Shown here piece by piece: positions 15,411 through 22,640 of a stretch of DNA of 33,332 nucleotides. Below the pieces are notes generated by a model. The model searched no databases. It was not told where the DNA came from and saw only the letters and a program-made list of their open reading frames with translations. The stretch comes from Lachnospiraceae bacterium UBA1712 (GTDB lineage Bacteria; Bacillota; Clostridia; Lachnospirales; Lachnospiraceae). Positions within the stretch are counted from its first letter, which is position 1. The number at the start of each line of letters is the position of its first letter. The position numbers and the translations under genes were made by a program. The DNA lies in assembly GCA_002317175.1 (NCBI GenBank), contig DCJA01000012.1, positions 1 to 33,332 of the forward strand, read 5' to 3'.

Positions 15411-16178
15411 TTATTTTGTAGCGCTGTTGATAACATCGCTCATATCATACATGCCTGCTGGCTGTCCAGCAAGGAATTTGGCTGCAGATACTGCTCCCTT
15501 CGCAAATACTGCACGTGAATATGCTGTATGAGAGAATGTTATTACCTCGTCCATACCAGCAAAGATTACATCATGCTCACCTACTATTGAGCCACCACGT
15601 ACTGCACTGATACCGATTTCCTTCTGAGGTCTCTTTTCTCTTCTTGTGCTTCTGTCATATACATACTCATACTCATTGTTAAGTTCTTCGTTGATACTGT
15701 CAGCAAGCGCAAGAGCTGTACCACTTGGAGCATCCAGCTTCTGATTGTGGTGCTTCTCAACTACTTCAATATCAAATCCTGCATTGGCAAATACAGCTGT
15801 AGCATCCTTTAACAATTTAAGCAGAGTATTGATACCAAGACTCATATTGGCAGACTTAAGTACAGCAACCTTTGTTGAAGCCTCTTTCATCTTTGCAAGC
15901 TGAGCTTCGCTTAAACCTGTTGTACATAATACAACTGGAATCTGCTTTTCTACTGAATAATCAAGCAAGTCATCTACTGCTGCGCAATTGGCAAAATCAA
16001 TAATTGCGTCTGCCTGAACATTACATTCCTTAATTGTCTTAAAAACAGGATATGTATTCTGGATATGATCTGATACATCTACTCCTGCTACTATCTCTAT
16101 ATCTGGATCAGCTGCCACAATACCTGTAATCATCTGTCCCATACGGCCATTACAGCCATGCATAATCACTCTGGTCAT
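15411..16178 (-). CDS. dapB: 4-hydroxy-tetrahydrodipicolinate reductase
   Basis: 255-residue NAD(P)H-dependent reductase, second step of the diaminopimelate/lysine branch. The nucleotide-binding start is VIMHGCNGRMGQM (4-16), and the active-site block is EKHHNQKLDAPSGTALALA. The start ATG has AGGAG ten bases upstream. It follows dapA after a 154-bp spacer that contains a hairpin and a possible extended -10, so dapB-fbp-hisA may have its own promoter as well as receiving the dapA transcript. Confidence 0.97.
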   Translation of the reverse strand: MTRVIMHGCNGRMGQMITGIVAADPDIEIVAGVDVSDHIQNTYPVFKTIKECNVQADAIIDFANCAAVDDLLDYSVEKQIPVVLCTTGLSEAQLAKMKEASTKVAVLKSANMSLGINTLLKLLKDATAVFANAGFDIEVVEKHHNQKLDAPSGTALALADSINEELNNEYEYVYDRSTRREKRPQKEIGISAVRGGSIVGEHDVIFAGMDEVITFSHTAYSRAVFAKGAVSAAKFLAGQPAGMYDMSDVINSATK

Positions 16179-16267
16179 TTTGTATATTCTCCTTTATCTG
16201 TTTTCATTTAAAATTAGTTTATCTATTGTTATATTCCTTGTTCCAAATCCACAATATTTAAACAAAT

Positions 16268-16307
16268 AGGAAAGACCGCTCTCACAATCTTTCCTATCAT
16301 TGTATCA
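16268..16307 (-). other. Hairpin and possible internal promoter between dapA and dapB
   Basis: On minus, an extended -10 TGATACAAT (16299-16307) precedes a perfect 8-bp stem, AGGAAAGA/TCTTTCCT (16268-16295, loop 12), that would lie at the very 5' end of the RNA. No clear -35 and no long T run after the stem, so it reads as a 5'-stabilising or processing hairpin as readily as a weak terminator. Confidence 0.4.
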
Positions 16308-16332
16308 TATTTTAACTAATACTCTACATCCA

Positions 16333-17289
16333 TTAACGAATGCTGCCTTCACTTGCTTCTTTCTCAAGTCTTGCATTGATGCTTGATTCTGAATAGTTGT
16401 TATGAGAAAGAATTCCATATCTCTCCATAGCAGAACGAAGTCTCTCAACATTTGCATCCTCCATAACTGAAAGAGGTCTTCTGATAGCTTCTGTACATTT
16501 GCCAAGAAGGTTCATGGCCTTCTTTACTGGAATAGGATTAACTTCACAGAATAATGCGTCATTGAGTTCAATTGCATCTAACTGCATCTGAGCTGCCTTA
16601 GCCACATTACCATCAAAGTAGTTCTGACAGATTTCATGAGTCTGACGTGGAGCTACATTGGCAAGAACTGAAATAACTCCCTTTCCACCAAGACTTAAGA
16701 TTGGTACTATCTGGTCATCATTACCTGAGTAGAGATCAACCTTTCCATTAGCCTTTGACATAATCTTTGCAACTGCTGATATATTACCAGATGCTTCTTT
16801 AACACCTACGATGTTCTCTACATCAGTACACAGACTTACGATTGTATCAGGCGCCATGTTACAGCCTGTTCTTCCTGGAACATTGTAAAGAATAATTGGA
16901 ACCTTTACTGAATTGGCAATAATCTTGAAATGCTCATATAAGCCCTTCTGTGTTGCTTTGTTATAGTAAGGAGTAACAAGAAGTAATCCGTCTACTCCAA
17001 CCTTTTCTGCTTCTCTTGAAAGATAAACCGCTGTATCTGTTGAATTAGAACCAGTACCTGCAATAACAGGAACTCTTCCTGCAACCTTCTCAACACAGTA
17101 CTTGATTACATTAAGGTGCTCTTCATGTGAAAGTGTTGATGCCTCACCTGTTGTACCACATACAACAATTGCATCTGTACCACCTGCAATCTGCTCCTCA
17201 ACAATAGCAGCAAATGCATCATAATCCACCTCAAGATTTGTTTTCATTGGTGTAATAATTGCTACAGCTGAACCTGTAAAAATAGCCAT
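16333..17289 (-). CDS. dapA: 4-hydroxy-tetrahydrodipicolinate synthase
   Basis: 318-residue class I aldolase that condenses pyruvate with aspartate semialdehyde. GTTGEASTLS (45-54) holds the pyruvate-binding threonines, Y135 is in YNVPGRTG, and the Schiff-base lysine K164 is in VGVKEASG. The family usually ends near residue 292-295. Here a hydrophilic tail of about 22 residues (SHNNYSESSINARL onward) is added. The start ATG at 17287-17289 has AGGAGG close upstream. The open frame continues to 17496 only because it reads through the lysine riboswitch; that extension is not coding. Expression is expected to fall when lysine is high. Confidence 0.97.
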   Translation of the reverse strand: MAIFTGSAVAIITPMKTNLEVDYDAFAAIVEEQIAGGTDAIVVCGTTGEASTLSHEEHLNVIKYCVEKVAGRVPVIAGTGSNSTDTAVYLSREAEKVGVDGLLLVTPYYNKATQKGLYEHFKIIANSVKVPIILYNVPGRTGCNMAPDTIVSLCTDVENIVGVKEASGNISAVAKIMSKANGKVDLYSGNDDQIVPILSLGGKGVISVLANVAPRQTHEICQNYFDGNVAKAAQMQLDAIELNDALFCEVNPIPVKKAMNLLGKCTEAIRRPLSVMEDANVERLRSAMERYGILSHNNYSESSINARLEKEASEGSIR

Positions 17290-17333
17290 TTTATTATCCT
17301 CCTTTTGGCCTTTGAATTGTCTGGCTGAGGGTT

Positions 17334-17368
17334 TAAAAAAACCGACGCCAAAATGGGGTCGGTTTTGT
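17334..17368 (-). terminator. Riboswitch-controlled terminator before dapA
   Basis: On minus AAAACCGAC (17366-17358) pairs with GTCGGTTTT (17346-17338), followed by TTTTTTT. It sits between the lysine aptamer and the dapA ribosome binding site, as a transcriptional off-switch should. Confidence 0.9.
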
Positions 17369-17375
17369 AAAATGC

Positions 17376-17555
17376 AAAATCGTCGATAGCTCCCCATCTT
17401 AGTTAAGATGACAGTCATAAAGTTCTTAACCTTATGCCCAAGTTCCGTGTACAGCCCACTTTCCTTTCGGCGCTTCTCCCTTTTACTACCATTCAACTGT
17501 GCCTGTCACATTCTGGAAGCTACTAATAAGTCGCGCAACCTCTATCATTAATTAC
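17376..17555 (-). promoter_or_regulatory. Lysine riboswitch (L box)
   Basis: Read on minus, the segment has the order of L-box signature blocks: GATAGAGGTTGCGCGACTT with AGTAG soon after, then AAAGGGAGAAGCGCCGAAAGG, then GTGGGCTGT, GACTGTCAT, and the closing GATGGGGAGCTATCGACG. The 5' GATAG (17542-17546) pairs with the 3' CTATC (17384-17390 region) to form helix P1. The blocks match those I recall from the Bacillus lysC leader. The aptamer lies directly downstream of a strong promoter and upstream of a terminator and dapA. Lysine binding should stabilise P1 and let the terminator form. Exact 5' and 3' limits are approximate. Confidence 0.93.
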
Positions 17556-17561
17556 TCACAT

Positions 17562-17590
17562 AATATATCACTATGACAAATGCATGTCAA
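17562..17590 (-). promoter_or_regulatory. Promoter of dapA riboswitch transcript
   Basis: -35 TTGACA (17585-17590 on minus), 17-bp spacer, -10 TATATT (17562-17567). An inverted repeat TGACA-N6-TGTCA (17574-17589) overlaps the -35 and could be an operator. Confidence 0.75.
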
Positions 17591-17601
17591 CACATCTGCT
17601 T

Positions 17602-18660
17602 CTACTTCACAGAATTCACCAGCGTGTCCACACATTCCTGCAGCCCTGCAATATCCTCACCATCTTCAGCAATAAGCCAGTCAGGTCTGCCTATCTCCAT
17701 ATCCTTATGCTGCTTTAGCCAGACATCCTGTTTACCAATTGCACAAACATAGGGAAGAACTTCATAGAATCTTTCTGGATTGGCCAGTGTATAACTTCTG
17801 CTTAACTCATTAATCTTTTTGCTTCCTTTAAGCATTCTTCTAAAGGAAGCAAGTGCTTTACGTTCTTTCTGTAATCTGTCATTTACCCATTCCAGGGCAG
17901 TTGTAAAATAACTAATAACCACTGCAATATAGCTTAAAATCAATGCTGTCTGTCCCAAACCGCCTACAACCATACCCCGGATAACATTCCCAACAAATAT
18001 GGTCCATACCAATCCCAAAATCAGTCTTATCGCATCATCCTTCTCCAAACCATCAGTAATCATCTTAAGTCCAATATATATGAAAGGAACAAATAAAATT
18101 GCCTGAACAGATATACTCTTAAATGGAATAGCACACATAAGCACCAGCTCTATAAGTATTACACTCCATAACAGCCAGTATTTCTTTTCTTTATTGTCAG
18201 GAAATACTATCTTCTTTTTTCCTGATTGCTTTTCCATATTAATCCTTTTAAGAATTTCCTTAAGTCTTATCTTTAGATCGCCATCTTTAGTCAGATGACA
18301 GACCGGGTAAGCAACTATTGAATCCTCTGTACCAGTCAGCTCATTATTGCCATCAAACATTGCCTCCATAAGCTGCCTTTTATAGAAATCCTTACCATCG
18401 TACTCTCTTATTAGAAGAACATCATAATCCTCTCCCGTTTTTTGAATTTTAACATAACCTTCTTTTGCCAACTCGATTATGGCAGCTACTATTCCTCTTT
18501 CGGAAATGCGCTTTCCTTCAACTCTCTCCAAAAACAGGGCACTGTCATTTTCAGGAGGATAAGCCTCAAGTCCAGAACTCCAATACTTGTCAAAGAATTT
18601 CTTCAACCATAAAATAACAAGATACAAAACGGGTAAAAATAATGCAATCACGCTAGACAT
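17602..18660 (-). CDS. Shortened DUF2207-family membrane protein
   Basis: 352 residues matching only the second half of DUF2207 proteins. A first transmembrane helix (about 3-20) is followed by YPPENDSALFLERV (34-47), a winged-helix-like segment (GIVAAIIELAKEGYVKIQ), a cluster of membrane helices (about 160-258, in hairpins) and the family's final block NPERFYEVLPYVCAIGKQDVWLKQ, written here in parts as NPERFYEVLPYVCAIG. Full DUF2207 proteins carry a roughly 300-residue extracytoplasmic N-terminal domain and signal peptide, which are absent. Nothing resembling it is encoded upstream, where yigZ overlaps the start by 8 bp. It is therefore a short form rather than a visible frameshift. Function unknown. 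Confidence 0.75.
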   Translation of the reverse strand: MSSVIALFLPVLYLVILWLKKFFDKYWSSGLEAYPPENDSALFLERVEGKRISERGIVAAIIELAKEGYVKIQKTGEDYDVLLIREYDGKDFYKRQLMEAMFDGNNELTGTEDSIVAYPVCHLTKDGDLKIRLKEILKRINMEKQSGKKKIVFPDNKEKKYWLLWSVILIELVLMCAIPFKSISVQAILFVPFIYIGLKMITDGLEKDDAIRLILGLVWTIFVGNVIRGMVVGGLGQTALILSYIAVVISYFTTALEWVNDRLQKERKALASFRRMLKGSKKINELSRSYTLANPERFYEVLPYVCAIGKQDVWLKQHKDMEIGRPDWLIAEDGEDIAGLQECVDTLVNSVK

Positions 18661-19276
18661 ATTCTACCCCTTTATCCTCTATAACTATTTTGCCTCCTGT
18701 CATTTCCACAAGATATGCCTTATATCTTTCGCTATTAGTCTCAGGAAGCGCCACTATAAGATCAACTTCACTACCATATTCCTCGCTAACAATTGTTGCC
18801 TCATAATCAGAGAGATTGTATTTAAGTTTACCTATAGTCTGATAATCTATAGTAAATGATAACTTCCTGCAAAGTCTCTTCTCCACAATAATGGCATTAT
18901 CCAGTCCCGCCAGCAGACTATCAGAATAAGCTCTTACCAAGCCTCCTGTTCCAAGCAGAACACCACCAAAATATCTGGTAACACAGGCCAGAGTATAAGT
19001 TAGTCCTCTGCCCTTTAATATATCCAGCATAGGTCTTCCTGCTGTTCCACCAGGCTCTCCATCATCTGAATATTTAAGCAGTTCTCCTGCCTCTCCAAGT
19101 ATTGCTGCATGGCAGACATGTCTTGCCTGATAATGCTTCTTTCTGAGCGCTTCCACCAGCGCCACAATCTCTTCCTCTGATTCCACATGATAAAGATTGC
19201 AAATAAAGCGGGATTTCTTCTCAACAATCTCGCCTTCTGCCTCAGATTCAATTGTATTATACTGGTTTAATTCCAT
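18653..19276 (-). CDS. yigZ: YigZ/IMPACT family protein
   Basis: 207 residues. The IMPACT N-terminal domain (about 15-125) carries EIVEKKSRFIC, ARHVCHAAIL, YSDDGEPGGTAGRPML and VTRYFGGVLLGTGGLVRAYS, the family hallmark blocks. A small ferredoxin-fold domain (about 135-205) follows, as in E. coli YigZ. The biochemical role is unsettled; eukaryotic IMPACT affects translation control through GCN1. The gene overlaps its upstream neighbour by 20 bp and its downstream one by 8 bp, so translation of all three is probably coupled. Confidence 0.93.
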   Translation of the reverse strand: MELNQYNTIESEAEGEIVEKKSRFICNLYHVESEEEIVALVEALRKKHYQARHVCHAAILGEAGELLKYSDDGEPGGTAGRPMLDILKGRGLTYTLACVTRYFGGVLLGTGGLVRAYSDSLLAGLDNAIIVEKRLCRKLSFTIDYQTIGKLKYNLSDYEATIVSEEYGSEVDLIVALPETNSERYKAYLVEMTGGKIVIEDKGVEYV

Positions 19277-20399
19277 GCTCCTGCCTTTGCTCCTGTATCT
19301 GTTCCATCAGACTCTTATATATCGCTTCCAGAAGTAATCTAATTATCTTTTTGAGCTGCTTTCTCTTCTCTTTATCAATTCCAAATGCAGTATCTTTCAT
19401 TGCTCTCAATGATGCTTTCCAATTAGTTAAAAGATCTGGAATATTTTGCATATCAGTAGATTCAAGAATTCCAAACAGTGATTCTATAAGAAGCCTGATA
19501 TCATCTTCCTCCAGTTCCATTATCCATTCATTGAGGGAGTTATGCATTATCTGTGATTTTTTCTTGATATCATCTACCTTGATGAATTCGCAGTCCTGCA
19601 CACACCACTTATATGGATTGTGTTGGAACACTCCACCTACAGCATGACTCTTAACCGTGACATAATCCTGACTTCCCTCAAGTACTATGCCTACAAGTGA
19701 GCTCTGTGGCAGATACTTGTGTACCCTTGATGCGATGGCTTCATAATCATATTCAGCAAGTATTTCTGGCCTGAAACCGGGACCATCAAAACTATATATA
19801 TCTGTTATTCTCTGTCGAACCTCTTTACGGGAACTCATGGCACTAAAAGCCGCAAGATTGCCCCCCTTGGAATGCCCGGCTACCATAAAGTCAGCAGTTA
19901 GTCTTCCAGCTATCATATCCACATATTTGGATGCCATAAATGCGCCAGCATAGGGCTTGCTGAAGGCCATTGTAAAGTCTTCTCTCCAACCCACAATAGT
20001 CCCATCTGTACCTCTAAAAACTACAAGTGGAAGGGCTCCCTCCATATGCATCGTCATAGCAGCAAACTGCATATCTTCTGCAATACGTGTATCTGAAAGA
20101 TAATAGTTGCACTTCATCTTTGAAAATCTTTTGCTTTTAACCATCGCCTCCAAAAGCTGCGCATTTTCATCAGGATACAGCTCACGTCTGTACACATATT
20201 TAGGATCAACACTGCCGTATATATCTTCAAGAGTTACCCAGTCCATATCCTGCCCCTTATCATCAAAAAGAGGTGGGATAAGCTTGTCCCATCTGAGATA
20301 TGACAGCTGACTCAGAGCCAGTGCATCTGCCTCACAAAATTCCCTGTCCAAACAGGTCTTATCACCATATTCATTTATATAGTCAATAATATTATTCAT
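19257..20399 (-). CDS. Mbeg1-like (DUF2974) alpha/beta hydrolase
   Basis: 380 residues of the lipase-3-like DUF2974/Mbeg1 family common in Firmicutes. The nucleophile elbow is VAGHSKGGNLAAF with S177 (GHSKGG); FRGTDGTIVGWREDF (128-142) provides the oxyanion-side loop, and FDGPGF (204-209) is another family block. The C-terminal third (about 260-380) is helical and charged, outside the hydrolase core. No signal peptide, so an intracellular serine hydrolase of unknown substrate. The only nearby ATG (20397-20399) lies seven bases after a -10 box and has no ribosome binding site, which suggests a leaderless mRNA. It heads an overlapping operon with yigZ and the DUF2207 protein. Confidence 0.85.
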   Translation of the reverse strand: MNNIIDYINEYGDKTCLDREFCEADALALSQLSYLRWDKLIPPLFDDKGQDMDWVTLEDIYGSVDPKYVYRRELYPDENAQLLEAMVKSKRFSKMKCNYYLSDTRIAEDMQFAAMTMHMEGALPLVVFRGTDGTIVGWREDFTMAFSKPYAGAFMASKYVDMIAGRLTADFMVAGHSKGGNLAAFSAMSSRKEVRQRITDIYSFDGPGFRPEILAEYDYEAIASRVHKYLPQSSLVGIVLEGSQDYVTVKSHAVGGVFQHNPYKWCVQDCEFIKVDDIKKKSQIMHNSLNEWIMELEEDDIRLLIESLFGILESTDMQNIPDLLTNWKASLRAMKDTAFGIDKEKRKQLKKIIRLLLEAIYKSLMEQIQEQRQEHGIKPV

Positions 20400-20406
20400 G
20401 TCTGTT

Positions 20407-20415
20407 ATTATATCA
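20407..20415 (-). promoter_or_regulatory. Extended -10 promoter of the Mbeg1-like operon
   Basis: TGATATAAT on minus (TATAAT at 20407-20412). No convincing -35 at 17 bp. Seven bases (AACAGAC) separate the -10 from the start ATG, so transcription would begin at or next to the start codon. Confidence 0.6.
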
Positions 20416-20474
20416 CAAAGCTATGTCACTAGCACCAGATGCTATTCGTTCAGTGATATTATATTCTAAGTTAC

Positions 20475-20509
20475 ATAAAAAATCCGCCACAGCAATGCTG
20501 CGACGGATT
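20475..20509 (-). terminator. Rho-independent terminator after HAD gene
   Basis: A 13-bp stem with two G-T pairs (AATCCGTCGCAGC with GCTGTGGCGGATT, 20481-20509) and a three-base loop, followed on minus by TTTTTTAT. It lies about 90 bp after the HAD stop codon. Confidence 0.88.
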
Positions 20510-20598
20510 AATTGATGGCATAAAACAATATATAATAAAGCATTTCATAACACCAATATAGTATACAAAAACTATTGGCAGATACTAATATAACACAT

Positions 20599-21249
20599 CT
20601 ACAGATACTGATATATATCCTCTATGGTCTCTGCTATGTGTTTTGCTCCTGCTGCTTCAAGTGATTCTCTGGAACCAAATCCATACAATACCCCGATACA
20701 GTCAATTCCAACCTGAGCAGATCCTTCTGCATCAAATCTTGTATCTCCAACAAGTACTATTTCAGATTTATCAGGATTACCAAAATGCTCAATGGCGTAT
20801 TCCACTACTTCCTTCTTTTCGCCACGCTTCTTGCCAGGTTCATTCTCAAGTGTAGCTCCTGATACGAAGTCAAAATACTGCAAGAGGCCAAACTTCTCAA
20901 GAATTTCACATGAAAACTTGGCTGGCTTGGAAGTAGCCACTGCCATCTTTCTTCCACTGGCTTTAATCTTCTTAAGAAGATCCTCAATTCCATCATAGGC
21001 CTTATTCTCAAAAAGTCCTGTAACAGCATAATATTCTCTATACTTTTTAATAGCTAGGTCTGTCTGTTCCTCCGTAAAATTATAAAACTGACTGAAGGAA
21101 TACTTAAGTGGAGGTCCAATAAATTTACCTAGATTACTTCGGTCTTCTTCTATTCCAAGTTCTCTTAATGCAATCTGTATTCCCTTGGTAATACCTTCAC
21201 TGGAATCAGAAATAGTTCCATCAAGGTCAAATAAAACATAATTATACAT
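20599..21249 (-). CDS. HAD-superfamily phosphatase (phosphoglycolate-phosphatase-like)
   Basis: 216 residues. Motif I FDLDGTISDS has nucleophile D8 and acid/base D10; motif II VATSKP, a motif III lysine in PGKKRGEK, and motif IV VGDTRFDAEG close the Rossmannoid core. An alpha-helical C1 cap lies at about 16-80. This is the Gph/PpaX-type subgroup; the substrate is not fixed by sequence. The start ATG (21247-21249) overlaps the vanZ stop (ATGTATAA), indicating coupled translation. The frame extends 22 codons further up within vanZ, but homologous proteins begin at MYNYVLFDLDGT. It is last in the plsY-vanZ-HAD operon. Confidence 0.9.
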   Translation of the reverse strand: MYNYVLFDLDGTISDSSEGITKGIQIALRELGIEEDRSNLGKFIGPPLKYSFSQFYNFTEEQTDLAIKKYREYYAVTGLFENKAYDGIEDLLKKIKASGRKMAVATSKPAKFSCEILEKFGLLQYFDFVSGATLENEPGKKRGEKKEVVEYAIEHFGNPDKSEIVLVGDTRFDAEGSAQVGIDCIGVLYGFGSRESLEAAGAKHIAETIEDIYQYL

Positions 21250-21811
21250 CAGACTCTGTTTTCTCCTTTTTCTTCCTGTGAGCTGTTGCAAGGATAGTGA
21301 ATATAAGCCATCCAATCATCATGCCAGCACTATTGAGTAGTACATCATCTACCTGAGCCTTTCCTCTGGCAGTAATATACTGAACAGTCTCAATCAAAAC
21401 ACTGGATATTATTCCCAAATACAGGCATCTGTACCATTTTTCAAAGCTTCCAATAAGAATTGGAAATATACAACCATATGGGATAAACATTATGATGTTC
21501 TCCACCTGATAAGCCCACAGTCTTGGATTGCCCACAGGTGCAGAAAATGGTCTTAAAGCTACAACGCGTTCAAAAACCGGTTCTCTGCATAAAAAGGTAA
21601 TACCTACAACCATATATCCATAGACAATACCCAGAAAGAAGGCTATTGTCTTATCTCTTATTCTGTCTTTACTGCCGTCATAACGGCCTTTCTTCTTCAA
21701 TTGTGTCAGCACAATAAACAGTATTATTGCGCAGACCAAACCTAAAAGCAAACTCCTAAAAAAGTAGCTGCCCATGTAGCTTGTTATATCATGCAATATA
21801 ATCTTAAACAT
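21242..21811 (-). CDS. VanZ-family membrane protein
   Basis: 189 residues with about five hydrophobic segments: about 12-36, 52-75 (AFFLGIVYGYMVVGITFL), 95-116 (NIIMFIPYGCIFPIL), 125-145 and 155-178. VENIIMFIPYG and SSVLIETVQYITARGKAQVDDVLLNSAG, cited here as IETVQYI and DDVLLNSAG, are the VanZ signature positions. Members include the VanZ teicoplanin-resistance protein, but most have no tested function, so this should not be read as resistance. It begins 28 bp after plsY. Confidence 0.9.
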   Translation of the reverse strand: MFKIILHDITSYMGSYFFRSLLLGLVCAIILFIVLTQLKKKGRYDGSKDRIRDKTIAFFLGIVYGYMVVGITFLCREPVFERVVALRPFSAPVGNPRLWAYQVENIIMFIPYGCIFPILIGSFEKWYRCLYLGIISSVLIETVQYITARGKAQVDDVLLNSAGMMIGWLIFTILATAHRKKKEKTESDV

Positions 21812-21839
21812 TTATGTAAACCACTGTAACTTTCAATTA

Positions 21840-22454
21840 TTATAATTTATGCTTTCCTGAAAAAGCAGCTCGCAGTCCTATCTCTTCTTTTCTGATAATC
21901 TTGCCCAGATTCTTTCTGTGCTTGTAGGCTACCAGAAGACTGCCAACAAGCATAATACAGGTTACCATTATGCTTGCAAAAATAAATAGATATATAGGAA
22001 ACAGACTAATAACTGTAAAGGTTCCTATTACGATATAGTCTGTTGCAAATGTCACGATCAAAAAAATAAGTCCTATAACCACAAATGCAAGAGGACTTAA
22101 TCCCAGCATTGCTCCAAAGTATGTTGCTGTCCCCTTACCACCCCTAAACTTCAGATAAAAAGGGAAAATGTGTCCCATAATAGCAGCTACCGCTATTATG
22201 TATGGCAATATTATCATATTCGGAAATAAAAGCTTTGCCATCAAAATAGGCAGAAAAGCTTTAAGTATATCTATTAGTCCAACAAGCACTCCCCATTTCC
22301 AGCCTAACAGAATGGTAGTATTGCTGGCACCAAGATTACCCGAGCCATGCTCTCTGATATCCTTATTCTTAGCTGTAGCTATAATATAAGAAGGACTGAT
22401 ACAGCCCAGCAGATAAGCAATAAGCGCTCCGATAAAATAAATATACATATTCAT
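21840..22454 (-). CDS. plsY: Acyl-phosphate:glycerol-3-phosphate acyltransferase PlsY
   Basis: 204-residue integral membrane enzyme that moves an acyl group from acyl-phosphate to glycerol-3-phosphate, the first step of phospholipid synthesis. Three family motifs are present: GCISPSYII (17-25), EHGSGNLGASNT (35-46) and GHIFPFYLKFRGGKGTATYFG (about 94-114, seen as GHIFPFYLKF and GGKGTATYFG). Five to seven membrane segments alternate with them. The start ATG is MNMYIYF with GGGGG upstream. A clear promoter precedes it. It leads the plsY-vanZ-HAD unit. Confidence 0.96.
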   Translation of the reverse strand: MNMYIYFIGALIAYLLGCISPSYIIATAKNKDIREHGSGNLGASNTTILLGWKWGVLVGLIDILKAFLPILMAKLLFPNMIILPYIIAVAAIMGHIFPFYLKFRGGKGTATYFGAMLGLSPLAFVVIGLIFLIVTFATDYIVIGTFTVISLFPIYLFIFASIMVTCIMLVGSLLVAYKHRKNLGKIIRKEEIGLRAAFSGKHKL

Positions 22455-22505
22455 CCCCCAATGGTGTATTAAACATCCCTATCAGACTTAAAAATCCGCT
22501 TTTAT

Positions 22506-22534
22506 AGAATACCTTGTTTATGCCTAAATATCAA
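22506..22534 (-). promoter_or_regulatory. Promoter of plsY operon
   Basis: -35 TTGATA (22529-22534 on minus), 17-bp spacer, -10 TATTCT (22506-22511). Confidence 0.7.
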
Positions 22535-22540
22535 CATAAT

Positions 22541-22570
22541 TTACTTATTTACCAGTAGTTACTTTATAAT
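22541..22570 (+). promoter_or_regulatory. Probable promoter of MFS gene
   Basis: -10 TATAAT at 22565-22570. The best -35 is the weak TTACTT at 22541-22546 (18-bp spacer). It diverges from the plsY promoter. Confidence 0.4.
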
Positions 22571-22596
22571 GTATACTTTTTATATATTACACTTTT

Positions 22597-22640
22597 AAAG
22601 GGGGAAATACTCTGGATGTGTCCAGGGTGATTTATTAATC
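22597..22640 (+). promoter_or_regulatory. Structured leader of MFS gene with mini-ORF and hidden ribosome binding site
   Basis: An AAAGGGGG site is followed by a four-codon ORF (ATG at 22616 to TGA at 22630). ACTCTGGA (22609-22616) pairs with TCCAGGGT (22621-22628). The right arm contains the GGGTGAT that serves as Shine-Dalgarno site of the transporter ATG at 22641. Confidence 0.5.

Noticed and set aside
17290..17496. 69-codon N-terminal extension of dapA in the same frame
   Set aside because: It is the lysine riboswitch and terminator; the family start with AGGAGG is at 17289.
21242..21811. Glycopeptide resistance through VanZ
   Set aside because: No vanHAX-type genes nearby; VanZ-like proteins are widespread without a resistance role.
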